A DNA stretch of 64,000 nucleotides from Acidobacteriota bacterium (GTDB taxonomy: Bacteria; Acidobacteriota; Terriglobia; Acidiferrales; UBA7541), in contig JABCZN010000001.1 in NCBI GenBank assembly GCA_013289665.1, positions 1 through 64,000 of the forward strand, in the 5' to 3' direction. The notes under the pieces were generated by a model. It made no database searches and was not told where the DNA came from. It was given only the letters and a program-made list of their open reading frames with translations. The position numbers and the translations under genes were made by a program. Numbering within the stretch: position 1 is the stretch's first letter; the number at the start of each line of letters is the position of its first letter. Shown here piece after piece: positions 35,907 through 44,934 of the stretch.

Positions 35907-37300
35907 GTTCGACGGCGGCGAAGACTTCCCCCGAAGTCCTGCGCGATGATGATCTCGATCAGCTCCTCGAGAGGCGGATCCGCCAGGATCAGCAAGAGAC
36001 CCGGGAGCGGCGGATTGAGCGCGCTGGCTACTTGTGGTCTCGCAGGAAAGACCTGGCCAGATTTGTTGCTTCAGGTGCCGCTGCCTCCATTTTGATTGCG
36101 GTGCTGATCCCTTCACGATTCACATCAACGACGCGCCTGATGCCACCCGATTCGGGCCCGGGACAGGGACTGGCCATGTTCGCAGCCGCGGCCGGCAGAC
36201 TCGGCGGAAATCTCGGCTCGATCGGCAATGAACTACTGGGATTGAAAACTTCCGACGATCTTTTCGCCGGAGTTCTTTTGAGCCGGACCGTTCAGGACGA
36301 TCTGATCACCAAGTTTGATTTGCGCAAGGTTTATGGTGAGCGGCGTTGGATCGACGCGCGAAAGGAATTAACTCGCGATACCGACGTCGGCATAGATCGG
36401 AAGAGCGGCATCCTCACGATCCAGGTGACCGACCGCGACCCAAAGCGGGCCTGCGCGATGGCCCAGGAATATGTCTCGCAGTTGAATAACGTGGTTACGC
36501 AGCTCAACACGTCTTCCGCTCACCGCGAACGTATTTTCCTTGAGGAGCGACTTTCCGAGGTGAAGCAGGAGTTGGAAGCCTCTGAAAAAGAGTTCAGCCA
36601 ATTCGCCAGCAAGAATGGCGCGATCGATATTAAGGAACAGGGCAAAGCGATGGTGGAAGCAGCGGCGCTTCTGGAAGGGCAACTGATCGCTGCCCGGACG
36701 GAATTGCAGGGGCTTCGCCAGATTTTCACGGACAACAATGTGCGCGTTCGCTCCTCGCAGGCGCGTGTGAACGAACTAGAACTGCAGATCCGCAAGATGG
36801 GAGGAACGGCCAGCGCGGCGGAGAACGCCGCTTCTCCAGACAACGCGGTTTATCCCTCGATTCGCAAGCTCCCCTTGCTTGGAGTGACCTACGCCGACTT
36901 GTTCCGGCATACCAAAGTGGAAGAGGCCGTGTTTGAAACCCTGACCCAGCAATATGAATTGGCAAAGGTTCAGGAGGCCAAGGAAGTCCCGAGCGTAAAG
37001 GTCCTGGATCCCGCCGACGTGCCGGAGAAAAAAGTCTTTCCGCCGCGAACGCTACTGGTGCTCACCGGAACTCTCCTGGCCTTGGCCGTGGGAGTGCTTT
37101 GGGTTCTGCTTTCCGACCGTTGGAGGAAAATCGATCCGCAGGATCCGGGGAAGCTGCTGGCCCTGGAAGTGGTGAAAAGCGTGAAGCCGCAATTGGAGTA
37201 TGTGACTCAACAGAGTTCCGCGCTCACCGATCGTACAAAGAGTTTTCTGGATCGATTCGGTGGCGAAGTGACTTCCGCGGAATCCAAGCAGGAGCAGTGA
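35903..37300 (+). CDS. Wzz-type polysaccharide chain-length regulator
   Basis: The product has 465 residues, starting at ATG 35903 after CCAGGAGG. Two membrane helices (around residues 52-70 and 378-402) bracket a long periplasmic coiled-coil region rich in Glu and Gln. This is the Wzz/PCP architecture that sets polymer length together with Wzy. The C-terminal cytoplasmic tail (about 60 residues) carries no Walker motifs, so there is no attached tyrosine kinase domain, and no separate one lies in the operon. Confidence 0.85.
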   Translation: MSSTAAKTSPEVLRDDDLDQLLERRIRQDQQETRERRIERAGYLWSRRKDLARFVASGAAASILIAVLIPSRFTSTTRLMPPDSGPGQGLAMFAAAAGRLGGNLGSIGNELLGLKTSDDLFAGVLLSRTVQDDLITKFDLRKVYGERRWIDARKELTRDTDVGIDRKSGILTIQVTDRDPKRACAMAQEYVSQLNNVVTQLNTSSAHRERIFLEERLSEVKQELEASEKEFSQFASKNGAIDIKEQGKAMVEAAALLEGQLIAARTELQGLRQIFTDNNVRVRSSQARVNELELQIRKMGGTASAAENAASPDNAVYPSIRKLPLLGVTYADLFRHTKVEEAVFETLTQQYELAKVQEAKEVPSVKVLDPADVPEKKVFPPRTLLVLTGTLLALAVGVLWVLLSDRWRKIDPQDPGKLLALEVVKSVKPQLEYVTQQSSALTDRTKSFLDRFGGEVTSAESKQEQ

Positions 37301-37370
37301 GGTTGTTTTGCAACTCTTTGCGGAAACGGGTAGGTCCCGTGCCCCTTTAGGTGACAGGCCAAAATAACCG

Positions 37371-38693
37371 ATGCTCACACTTCTCATTGCGGCCGTTTTT
37401 GTCGTCTCTGCGGACGTCTTTTTCGTCTTTCAGTTAGGCGGCTTTACCGTGCGCGCTTTTCAAGTTCTGGTTCTGCCATTAATCCTTAAGTCTGTCTGGG
37501 ATTCCGCCTGGGGATTCGGTTCGCCGTATCTTCCGTTGGGGTTCAAGATGCTCGTTGTTTGGGTTTGTTTCATTGTTGCTTTTGTTCCGAACGCGACGTT
37601 TTTGACGCGCAACATTTTCTATGCGGCCTGGCTTGTTTTCGACGTTCTCGTTGTTCTAGGAGTAACGCGACTCGTCAAGACGCCCCGCCAACTCAACGTC
37701 CTGCTGTGCTGGTATATCTACTCGTTTGTTTTTTCGGGTTTGTTCGGGCTCCTGCAATTTGGATTGCCATTGGTAGGACTTCCCGGACTCCTGGTGCAGC
37801 AATGGTGGTTTCCAGAGCAGTTGGCCCGCATCAATGGATTTACTTATGAACCGTCCTATTATGCGACCTATATGCTCACGGGCTGGGTTTTGGTGGACTA
37901 TTTGCGCTATCGGAAAATTGCCCTGGTGCGAGGGATGAGATGGATCGCTTGGCTGATCACAGCTGCACTCCTCTTGTGCGGCTCGAGAATGGGCTGGCTA
38001 ATGATGCTAGCTTGGCTCGCCCTGAGAATGTATTGGCGGATGAGTGACCATGGATTCGCCTGGATTTCGAGAAAAGTTGTTCTGGCGAGCGTCGTTCCAT
38101 TTCTCCTGGTGCCGTATGCGCTTGCTAGGCTGCACATCGATTCTGACGATTTAGAGTTTTTGGCAGCCGGCATAGGCACCCTTGACACCACCTCGCATTC
38201 AAGCGGGGAAAGATTTGTTGTCTTCCAGGAAACCCTCGATGTGTTTTACGAGCATCCCTTGATTGGCGTGAGCTTGGGAGGTGTTGCCACGGAAATCGGC
38301 CGTTCTCGGCATAACGCCGTCAACGACAACGACGCTATAAAGGACAATGAAGGAATTTGCACCACCGCTGAAATTCTGGCCGCCAGTGGTCTGATTGGAT
38401 TTATACCCTATTTCCTTTACATGAAACGCTTGATGTGGACCACGATTCGCATCAAGGACTATAGCGATTTAGGAGTGACGGTCAAAGCCTTGGGCTGGTC
38501 GCTCTTATTTTTGATTCTCATTCTCCAGTTCAACGAGACCATCCTCCGTAGTTATGTTTGGCTGCATATCGGAATTTTGTCTGCGGCCTTTGGTGTCTTC
38601 GTTCTAGTGCGGGACACGAGGTGTTCCGTTGAACTCCCTATGCGCACTTTAATTGGCAATCTAGTCTTCGAATCTCCGGGTACCGTTTCGTGA
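37371..38693 (+). CDS. Wzy-type polymerase / O-antigen ligase family membrane protein
   Basis: The 440-residue product is strongly hydrophobic, with about ten to eleven membrane segments, and has a larger periplasmic loop after about residue 250 (LEFLAAGIGTLDTTSHSSGE, then EHPLIGVSLGGVAT). The GERF and HPLIG segments are typical of the Wzy/O-antigen ligase superfamily, which joins lipid-linked repeat units in the periplasm. It sits between Wzz and Wzx. The stop overlaps a short unrecognised gene by four bases (GTGA). Confidence 0.8.
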   Translation: MLTLLIAAVFVVSADVFFVFQLGGFTVRAFQVLVLPLILKSVWDSAWGFGSPYLPLGFKMLVVWVCFIVAFVPNATFLTRNIFYAAWLVFDVLVVLGVTRLVKTPRQLNVLLCWYIYSFVFSGLFGLLQFGLPLVGLPGLLVQQWWFPEQLARINGFTYEPSYYATYMLTGWVLVDYLRYRKIALVRGMRWIAWLITAALLLCGSRMGWLMMLAWLALRMYWRMSDHGFAWISRKVVLASVVPFLLVPYALARLHIDSDDLEFLAAGIGTLDTTSHSSGERFVVFQETLDVFYEHPLIGVSLGGVATEIGRSRHNAVNDNDAIKDNEGICTTAEILAASGLIGFIPYFLYMKRLMWTTIRIKDYSDLGVTVKALGWSLLFLILILQFNETILRSYVWLHIGILSAAFGVFVLVRDTRCSVELPMRTLIGNLVFESPGTVS

Positions 38694-38857
38694 CCGATAT
38701 CGCTTTGGCAGAAAGAGAGGTAGGTCTACCAAGTCAACACAGCGTGTTAACGATGGAAAACATCCTTGAACCCCTTGCTACCGTCGTCAATGGAGAACTT
38801 AGCGCTCGGATCGCCAGTTTGATTGGTGAGCGGGAGAGCAGCCTGCGAAATTCATGA
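38690..38857 (+). CDS. Small 55-residue protein of unknown function
   Basis: GTG at 38690 overlaps the upstream stop (GTGA), and the TGA at 38855-38857 overlaps the start of the flippase gene (ATGATGA), so this frame is coupled on both sides. The product is acidic to neutral and mostly helical in pattern, with segments LAEREVGLPSQHSVLT, MENILEPLATVVNGE and LSARIASLIGERESSL, and no membrane segment or cysteine. I recognise no family. It fills exactly the gap between the Wzy-type and Wzx-type genes. It could be a small accessory factor, or a spurious frame whose overlaps arise by chance. Confidence 0.45.
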   Translation: MTDIALAEREVGLPSQHSVLTMENILEPLATVVNGELSARIASLIGERESSLRNS

Positions 38858-40164
38858 TGAGAACTGTATTGCAAAATCTGGTAAGCGTCATAGGCGGTGA
38901 AGCCGCGGTTCGAGCGGCAAATTTCGCTGCGGCACTCTTCATTGCCCGCACCTTCGGTGGTTTTGCCTTAGGGGCTTACGCCGCATCCCTGGCCGTGGTC
39001 ACCGTTGCGGTCATGCTCGCCGATAATGGGCTGCAAACGTTTGTGATTACCGAGCTGACCAGCAGACCCGCCGAACGTGAATCGATCATCAGCCAAGTAT
39101 ATCTCTACAAAACGATACTTTTTGCCGTCGCGATTGCCCTGCTTGGCGCAATTGCCAGCTCGTTGAGTGTGTCCACGTTCCTGTGGGGCGTCGGAACATG
39201 GGTTGCTGCGAGGACCATCTTGCAGTCGTATTCGCAGCTTCAGATGGCCATCCTGAAATCCTTGTCAAAAGCGAACGCGATTGGCGTGATCCAGGTAATT
39301 CACAGTCTGTTTCTCCTCGCCGGGATTGGGGTGACGCTATTAGGTCACTGGACGATCTTTTCGCTCCTGGCCTGGTTCTGTGCGGGACAGCTCTTGGAGT
39401 TCGTCTTCCTGATTCTCACTCTGCTCCGGACCGGAGTTCACCCGAGCTGGCCTGCGAGGCTGCGCTTTTGGGAATCAATGCGAAAATCGGCTCCCTTTGG
39501 AATCGCATCCGGGCTTGCCAATCTAATCGTTCGTTCGGACACGCTGGTGCTCTCCACGCTTGCACCCTTGTCTGTCTTGGGCATTTTTTCCGCACCAAAT
39601 TCCATGCTTCTGATCGTATACGTGGCGGCGTGGCTGATGGGCAGCATTCTTTTGCCGGAAATGGTGCGATTGTCACCCGACGTCGGGGTTTTAAAGCATT
39701 ACGTAAATAAGTGCGTCAAGCTTCTTTCAATTACCTCCTTGCCGATTGCCATCCTCGCGTGGCTGGCGGCCCCCGGGTGTGTCTTGCTTCTTTTTGGGCC
39801 CGCCTTTTATCGAAGCGGACCGCTCGCCTCGGTTATGGCATTGGCTTGCCCGTTCATTCTGCTGAATTCTGTATATACAAATTTTGCCATCGCCTTGAAG
39901 AAACGGGCCGTTTTCACAGGTTTGTACGCGGGGACGGCGGCAGTCGCCGTTGGTTTGAACTTCCTGTTAGGGCGAGCGTTCGGACCTGAGGGAGTTGCGG
40001 CCGCCATCGTCATTCGCGAAGCAGGCATGCTGGCGGGATTTTGGCTCTTGATGCGGTCCAAGGCGTTACTGGCTCCACATGTGGACTCTTCGGACTCTCC
40101 GGTTCCCGTGCTAGGCGATGTTCGTATTTCCGAGAAACCAAACCTTTCGAGTTCCTTGGTATGA
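38854..40164 (+). CDS. Wzx-type polysaccharide flippase
   Basis: This 436-residue protein has about twelve to fourteen hydrophobic segments and belongs to the MATE-like polysaccharide transport family. The amphipathic start (NLVSVIGGEAAVRAANFAAA), the helix FGIASGLANLIVRSDTLVLS and the paired C-terminal helices fit Wzx. It should move lipid-linked repeat units across the inner membrane. The stop overlaps the next start (ATGA). Confidence 0.85.
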   Translation: MMRTVLQNLVSVIGGEAAVRAANFAAALFIARTFGGFALGAYAASLAVVTVAVMLADNGLQTFVITELTSRPAERESIISQVYLYKTILFAVAIALLGAIASSLSVSTFLWGVGTWVAARTILQSYSQLQMAILKSLSKANAIGVIQVIHSLFLLAGIGVTLLGHWTIFSLLAWFCAGQLLEFVFLILTLLRTGVHPSWPARLRFWESMRKSAPFGIASGLANLIVRSDTLVLSTLAPLSVLGIFSAPNSMLLIVYVAAWLMGSILLPEMVRLSPDVGVLKHYVNKCVKLLSITSLPIAILAWLAAPGCVLLLFGPAFYRSGPLASVMALACPFILLNSVYTNFAIALKKRAVFTGLYAGTAAVAVGLNFLLGRAFGPEGVAAAIVIREAGMLAGFWLLMRSKALLAPHVDSSDSPVPVLGDVRISEKPNLSSSLV

Positions 40165-41267
40165 CAAAAACCGTTGTCATTGACGCGCGTTGGCTCGTGG
40201 GGGGGATAGGTACCTACACGGAAAATCTCCTGCACGGCCTTGGGAACAGAGCGGACGGCATGGAATTTCAGGCTATCACCAGGCGCGCGGACGTTGGCCG
40301 CGTAAAAGAGTTGTGTTCCCGAGTGACGGTAGTGGATGTGCCGATTTATACCATGATGGAACAACTGTTGATTCCGCATGCGGCGCGCGAATGCGACCTT
40401 CTGCATGTTCCGCATTTCAACATCCCACTGCTGCACCGGCGGCCCCTGGTGGTTTCCATCATGGACGTGATCCATCTGCGGTCTCCCGAGTACCGAAATT
40501 CCCTGAGCTCCCTTTTCTACGCGCGGCCCATGCTGGCGGCCGCGGCTCGCAGGGCGGATCACATCTTCACGGTTTCGAACTACTCGAAGGTTCAGATTAT
40601 GGAGACGCTCGGGACTCCCGCATCCAGGATCTCCGTGATTCACTGCGGAGTGGACGCGCGGTTCCATCAGAGCGGTTGCCCAGAGGGTTCCCAATCCAGC
40701 GCTGAAGCCGTCGGAATCCGCCGGCCCTATCTGCTCTATGTCGGCAATTTGAAGCCGCACAAAAACGTTTCCACGCTGCTGCGCGCGTTTGCCTGCCTTC
40801 GAAACGGCGGAAAGATTCCGCACTCGCTGTTGATCGTGGGAGACGATGCCCGCTGGAAAAGGTCAGTTGTAGAAGAATGCGTGCGGCTCGGTATCCGCGA
40901 TTCCACGGTGCTAGTCCCTTATGTCTCCGCCGAGATATTGCCACAAATTTATACCGGCGCGGATCTGCTGGTGATGCCTTCCACGGCCGAGGGATTTGGT
41001 TTACCGGTTCTTGAAGCGATGGCCTGCGGCACGCCTGTTCTGTCTTCCAACGCCGCAAGCCTTCCGGAAGTGGCGGGTGACGCCGCTTTGTATTTTGATC
41101 CGGCGAGCCAGGAAGAGCTTGCGTCGCAAATTCAGCGCATTTTGGAATCGCGCGAACTGAGCGGGTCGCTGCGCAGACTCGGGTTGCAGAGAGCAAAAAA
41201 GTTCAGTTGGCAGGAGTCAATACGCAAGCACATGGAAATTTACAGTCAACTGTTAGGCATGAATTGA
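40161..41267 (+). CDS. Glycosyltransferase, GT4 type
   Basis: The product has 368 residues from ATG at 40161, overlapping the flippase stop; the longer open frame upstream lies inside the flippase gene. N-terminal GT-B features include VIDARWLVGGIGTYTENLL. The C-terminal domain has YVGNLKPHKNVSTLLRAF and the acceptor/phosphate-binding EGFGLPVLEAMACGTPVL with the catalytic EX7E pattern. It transfers a sugar to the growing lipid-linked repeat unit in the cytoplasm. Confidence 0.9.
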   Translation: MTKTVVIDARWLVGGIGTYTENLLHGLGNRADGMEFQAITRRADVGRVKELCSRVTVVDVPIYTMMEQLLIPHAARECDLLHVPHFNIPLLHRRPLVVSIMDVIHLRSPEYRNSLSSLFYARPMLAAAARRADHIFTVSNYSKVQIMETLGTPASRISVIHCGVDARFHQSGCPEGSQSSAEAVGIRRPYLLYVGNLKPHKNVSTLLRAFACLRNGGKIPHSLLIVGDDARWKRSVVEECVRLGIRDSTVLVPYVSAEILPQIYTGADLLVMPSTAEGFGLPVLEAMACGTPVLSSNAASLPEVAGDAALYFDPASQEELASQIQRILESRELSGSLRRLGLQRAKKFSWQESIRKHMEIYSQLLGMN

Positions 41268-41344
41268 TGAGGATTCGAGCCAAACGACGGGATCTCTCGC
41301 GCTCGCTCGACTCTCCGCGCTTCCTCAGACCAGGAGAATTGTCG

Positions 41345-42082
41345 ATGAGAAGCAGCAGCCATTCGCGGGAAGGCTCCGCCGGATACTGGGAGAAATTTGC
41401 CCAAGAGGATCCTTACACCTATATCCTCACCAGCTTGAAGTCCAACGATCCGGGCGAATTCTGGGAGAGCGGGCGGCAGACGGTACAACAGGAGTTGCTC
41501 CCCACAATCGCAACCCATCGGGTCAGTCGGGGCGTCGCCATGGAAATTGGGTGCGGCGTCGGGCGTTTGGTTTTTCCTCTCTCTTCCCATTTTCAAGAAG
41601 TGGTGGGCGCGGATATCGCAGAGTCCATGATTCAGCGGGCCCAGTGTTTCGCGAGTGACAATGGCATTGGCAACGTCAGCTTTTGCGCGGTCGCGGGCCC
41701 GGAAGATTTGCTGCACCGCGCAAAGAATTGCTCTGGAAGAATTGATTTTCTCTACTCGCTCCTCGTTTTACAGCACATTCCGGATATGGCGGTGATCGAA
41801 GGGTATTTGCACGTAATCGGCGTTCTGCTGGCGGAAGATGGAATTGCCTATCTCCAGTTCGACACGCGCCCCGAAAATTTCGCCTATCACGTTAAGACTT
41901 GGATGCCCGATATTTTGCTTCCGCGATTCTGGCGGAAGGGAATCCGGCGCATTCGCAGGCATCCGGAAGAGATTGAATTGGCCATCCGCCGTGCGGGACT
42001 CGAGATTGCCGGAGAGTTGACTCGACTGACGTCGTATCACCGCTACATTGTGCGCAGGGCCCCGAAGGCTGTGGCCTCTTGA
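41345..42082 (+). CDS. SAM-dependent methyltransferase of the polysaccharide operon
   Basis: About 245 residues from ATG 41345, which follows AGGAGA at good spacing. An ATG at 41267 that overlaps the upstream stop (TGATG) would add 26 residues. Motif I is AMEIGCGVGRLVFPLS with the acidic VVGADIAESM; DFLYSLLVLQHIPD is the motif IV region. It probably methylates a sugar of the repeat unit or its non-reducing end. The stop overlaps the following start. Confidence 0.8.
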   Translation: MRSSSHSREGSAGYWEKFAQEDPYTYILTSLKSNDPGEFWESGRQTVQQELLPTIATHRVSRGVAMEIGCGVGRLVFPLSSHFQEVVGADIAESMIQRAQCFASDNGIGNVSFCAVAGPEDLLHRAKNCSGRIDFLYSLLVLQHIPDMAVIEGYLHVIGVLLAEDGIAYLQFDTRPENFAYHVKTWMPDILLPRFWRKGIRRIRRHPEEIELAIRRAGLEIAGELTRLTSYHRYIVRRAPKAVAS

Positions 42083-43308
42083 TGACACTGTCAACTCAGC
42101 ACGGACTCGCATCCCCGCTGATTGGCGGGACCCCGCAGGGACCGGCCTCTTTGCAGAAATTGAAGATCGCTATCGTTCACTACTGGTTCGTCAATCGCAG
42201 AGGCGGCGAGCGCGTCGTGGAGACGATGGCGAGAATGTTTCCGCAGGCCGACCTCTTCTCGCCGGTGGTTGATCCAGGGAAACTTCACCCAGTTCTTCGC
42301 GAACGTTCGATCAAGACTTCTTTCCTGCAAGGAGTTCCAGGTGGCAGGCGATGGCACCGCCACATGCTACCTTTCTATCCGCTGGCGTTGGAGCAATTTG
42401 ATCTCAGCGACTACGATCTGGTGCTCAGCTCGGAGTCCGGCCCGGCAAAAGGTGTGCTTACCAACTCACGGACCTGCCATGTTTGCTATTGCCACAGCCC
42501 GATGAGGTATTTGTGGGATTTTTATCAAAGGTACAAAAAGGGCCGCAGCCTGGGCGTATTGTCGCGTCCCGTGTTTTTGCTGGCTTCGCACTATTTGCGG
42601 ATGTGGGATGCGGCCTCCGCGCAGCGAGTGGATCATTTCGTCGCCAATTCACGGACGGTCGCGGGGCGCATCCGAAAGCACTACCGCCGTGAAGCCGAGG
42701 TTATTCACCCTCCAGTAGACGTCGGCGCAGGATACCTCGCCAGTCGAATCGAAGATTATTACCTGTTGGCCGGCCAGCTTGTCGATTACAAACGCGCGGA
42801 TATTGCGATTGAGGCCTGCAACCGTCTGGGACGTCCTCTCCGCATCGTTGGTGAGGGCGAGCAGTATCGGGCTCTACGCCGGCTTGCTGGGCCCTCGATT
42901 ACCTTTTGCGGCCCACTTTCCGACCACGAGCTCGGCGAACAATACGCTCACTGCCGCGCGCTGATTTTTCCCGGGGAGGAAGATTTTGGAATTGTGCCGG
43001 TGGAGGCAATGTCGTTCGGCAGACCCGTTATCGCTTATGCGCGCGGTGGCGCTACAGAGACGGTGAGGGGATTTTCTCCGCAGGACTCAACCGCCGCCGC
43101 AACATGCTCTGGAATGTTCTTTCAGGAGCAAACGGCCGATTCACTCCGTGATGCGATGCTCGCATTCGAAAGTGTTCAAAGCCAGTTCTCACCCTTTTGG
43201 ATCAGGCAGAATGTGGAACGTTTCGACGAATCTTATTTCATAGCGGGCTTCGGAGAGTTCCTCGCCGACAAAATGCGGGAATTTCAGGCCGGCGGGCAGT
43301 CCAGATGA
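42082..43308 (+). CDS. Glycosyltransferase, GT4 type
   Basis: The product has 408 residues from ATG 42082, overlapping the upstream stop (TGATG). N-terminal motifs are IAIVHYWFVNRRGGERVVET and SESGPAKGVLT; the C-terminal donor domain has YYLLAGQLVDYKRADIAIEA and the phosphate-binding GEEDFGIVPVEAMSFGRPVI. It is similar to WbaZ/mannosyltransferase-like enzymes, although donor and linkage cannot be read. The stop overlaps the next start (ATGA). Confidence 0.9.
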   Translation: MTLSTQHGLASPLIGGTPQGPASLQKLKIAIVHYWFVNRRGGERVVETMARMFPQADLFSPVVDPGKLHPVLRERSIKTSFLQGVPGGRRWHRHMLPFYPLALEQFDLSDYDLVLSSESGPAKGVLTNSRTCHVCYCHSPMRYLWDFYQRYKKGRSLGVLSRPVFLLASHYLRMWDAASAQRVDHFVANSRTVAGRIRKHYRREAEVIHPPVDVGAGYLASRIEDYYLLAGQLVDYKRADIAIEACNRLGRPLRIVGEGEQYRALRRLAGPSITFCGPLSDHELGEQYAHCRALIFPGEEDFGIVPVEAMSFGRPVIAYARGGATETVRGFSPQDSTAAATCSGMFFQEQTADSLRDAMLAFESVQSQFSPFWIRQNVERFDESYFIAGFGEFLADKMREFQAGGQSR

Positions 43309-44702
43309 TTTACGGACAACTCAAACGCGCGCAATTTGTTCTGACCATGCTGGTATTTTTTGTGCCGCTGGTCTCTTTTTCCGCGGCCGCTTTTCTGCGG
43401 TTTGGCACGCATCTTCTGCCGCGCTACTCAAGCGACGTGGATGCTGGCCCCTATTTCGGCCTGCTTTTACTGACGACCGTTTTTTGGGCGGTCATCTCCG
43501 AGCATTACGGGCTGACGCTTCTTGAAGACCATCTCCAGACACGGTCGAAAGCAAGTCGCGTCATCCTTGCGTGCCTTTTTACGTATCTCGCGGCACTCTC
43601 CGTGACGTTTTTCTACCGGGAAGCTACCTTCTCGCGCTTATTCATCTGGATTAGCAGCATGAATATCGCGCTGTTGGCTGTGTTGGTCCCTAGACTGTTC
43701 CGGAAATTCCTGAAACAGAGCGCTTCTTCTTCCGCTTCCTCGATCCACTTTCTGATCGTCGGCGCGGATGAATTCGCGTCACGCATCGCATCCTCTCTGT
43801 TATCGAGTCGCGTTGCCTCCTGCGGCATTAAGGGACACATTCGGCTTCCCGGCCAGAGCGTCGTTGTCAAGGACCGGCCTGTTTTCGAACTCGCCGACGT
43901 GGAGAAGCTGGCCATCGGGAATGGCTTCACGGACTTGATCCTGGCTATCCCTCCGGATCGCCTGGCGGACTTGCCAATGCTTCGCCAGCAACTCGCTCCG
44001 CTTTGTGCGCCGATGCGTCTGGTGCTGAACTTCGGCGCCCTGGTGGAGCCCGGCCAGAGCCTTTTTCGCCTCGGCAACCTCTTGATGCTCGATCTGCAGA
44101 CCACCCACGCGGAATCGGCGATTTATGTGATTCTCAAACGCGCCTTCGACCTTGTGTTTTCGAGCCTCGTGCTCTTCCTAACTGCGCCGGTTTTCTTGCT
44201 CATTGCGCTCGTGGTGCGCCTATCTTCTCCGGGACCGGTGATCTTCGCGCAGGACCGCGTTGGCCTGAACGGCGCACTGTTCCGGATGTATAAATTTCGA
44301 ACCATGCTCATCACTCCGGCGAAAGAGAGCGACTCGCGCTGGACCGTCAAGAATGATCCCCGCTGCACCCCGTTCGGCAGGATCCTCCGGCGGACTGGGC
44401 TCGATGAATTGCCCCAGTTTTTCAATGTGCTTAAGGGAGACATGAGCGTGGTTGGCCCACGGCCAGAGCGGCCCGTCCTGGTCCAGCGATTCATGCAGTC
44501 CGTCGGCAATTACAACACACGTCACTACCTGAAAGTGGGAATCACCGGGTGGGCGCAAGTGAATGGCTGGCGGGGGGACACTTCCATTGAAAAGCGGGTG
44601 GAATACGATCTCTATTATGTGCGTCACTGGACGCTGGCTTTCGACCTCTGGATCGTTGTGATGACCTTTTTTCGCGGGTTTTCGAATAAAAACGCGTACT
44701 GA
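43305..44702 (+). CDS. Undecaprenyl-phosphate sugar-1-phosphate transferase (WcaJ-like)
   Basis: The product has 465 residues from ATG 43305. The N-terminal half has about four membrane helices (QFVLTMLVFFVPLVSFSAAA and others) and a CoA-binding-like middle domain. The C-terminal catalytic domain begins at KRAFDLVFSSLVLF, with the usual SPGPVIFAQDRVGLNG, MYKFRTM, GLDELPQFFNVLKGDMSVVG and ITGWAQVNGWRGDT blocks. It loads the first sugar phosphate onto the polyprenyl carrier and so starts repeat-unit synthesis, although it is the last gene of the operon. Confidence 0.9.
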   Translation: MIYGQLKRAQFVLTMLVFFVPLVSFSAAAFLRFGTHLLPRYSSDVDAGPYFGLLLLTTVFWAVISEHYGLTLLEDHLQTRSKASRVILACLFTYLAALSVTFFYREATFSRLFIWISSMNIALLAVLVPRLFRKFLKQSASSSASSIHFLIVGADEFASRIASSLLSSRVASCGIKGHIRLPGQSVVVKDRPVFELADVEKLAIGNGFTDLILAIPPDRLADLPMLRQQLAPLCAPMRLVLNFGALVEPGQSLFRLGNLLMLDLQTTHAESAIYVILKRAFDLVFSSLVLFLTAPVFLLIALVVRLSSPGPVIFAQDRVGLNGALFRMYKFRTMLITPAKESDSRWTVKNDPRCTPFGRILRRTGLDELPQFFNVLKGDMSVVGPRPERPVLVQRFMQSVGNYNTRHYLKVGITGWAQVNGWRGDTSIEKRVEYDLYYVRHWTLAFDLWIVVMTFFRGFSNKNAY

Positions 44703-44806
44703 ACCTGCCGTGCCTGCCCCGCGACCGGCCCGTTCGGGACAAAAAGTTTGCTCGTCTATGACTTGGTTGTGACAATTCAAATTTCACTTCACCGTAGAGT
44801 AAGTGC

Positions 44807-44874
44807 TCGACCAGAAGGGCCGCCTAATCTTTATCAACTGCGCGGAAGATGGGAGTGGGTAACTCTTCTGGTCG
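44807..44874. repeat. Perfect 11-base inverted repeat between convergent operons
   Basis: TCGACCAGAAG at 44807-44817 and CTTCTGGTCGA at 44864-44874 are perfectly complementary and enclose 46 bases. The element lies between the ends of the exopolysaccharide operon and the dicarboxylate operon, which converge here. It could fold as a bidirectional end-of-transcript structure. The loop is long for an intrinsic terminator and no T-run follows. Confidence 0.45.
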
Positions 44875-44934
44875 AACCTATAAACTTCCCGAAGAATTTC
44901 CTACCTGCCCGGATCAAGTGAGAACAGATAATTT

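Noticed and set aside
38690..44702. Exosortase/PEP-CTERM system linked to the exopolysaccharide genes
   Set aside because: HprK-like and export genes prompted a search, but no exosortase, PEP-CTERM tail or EpsH-type gene is visible in the window.
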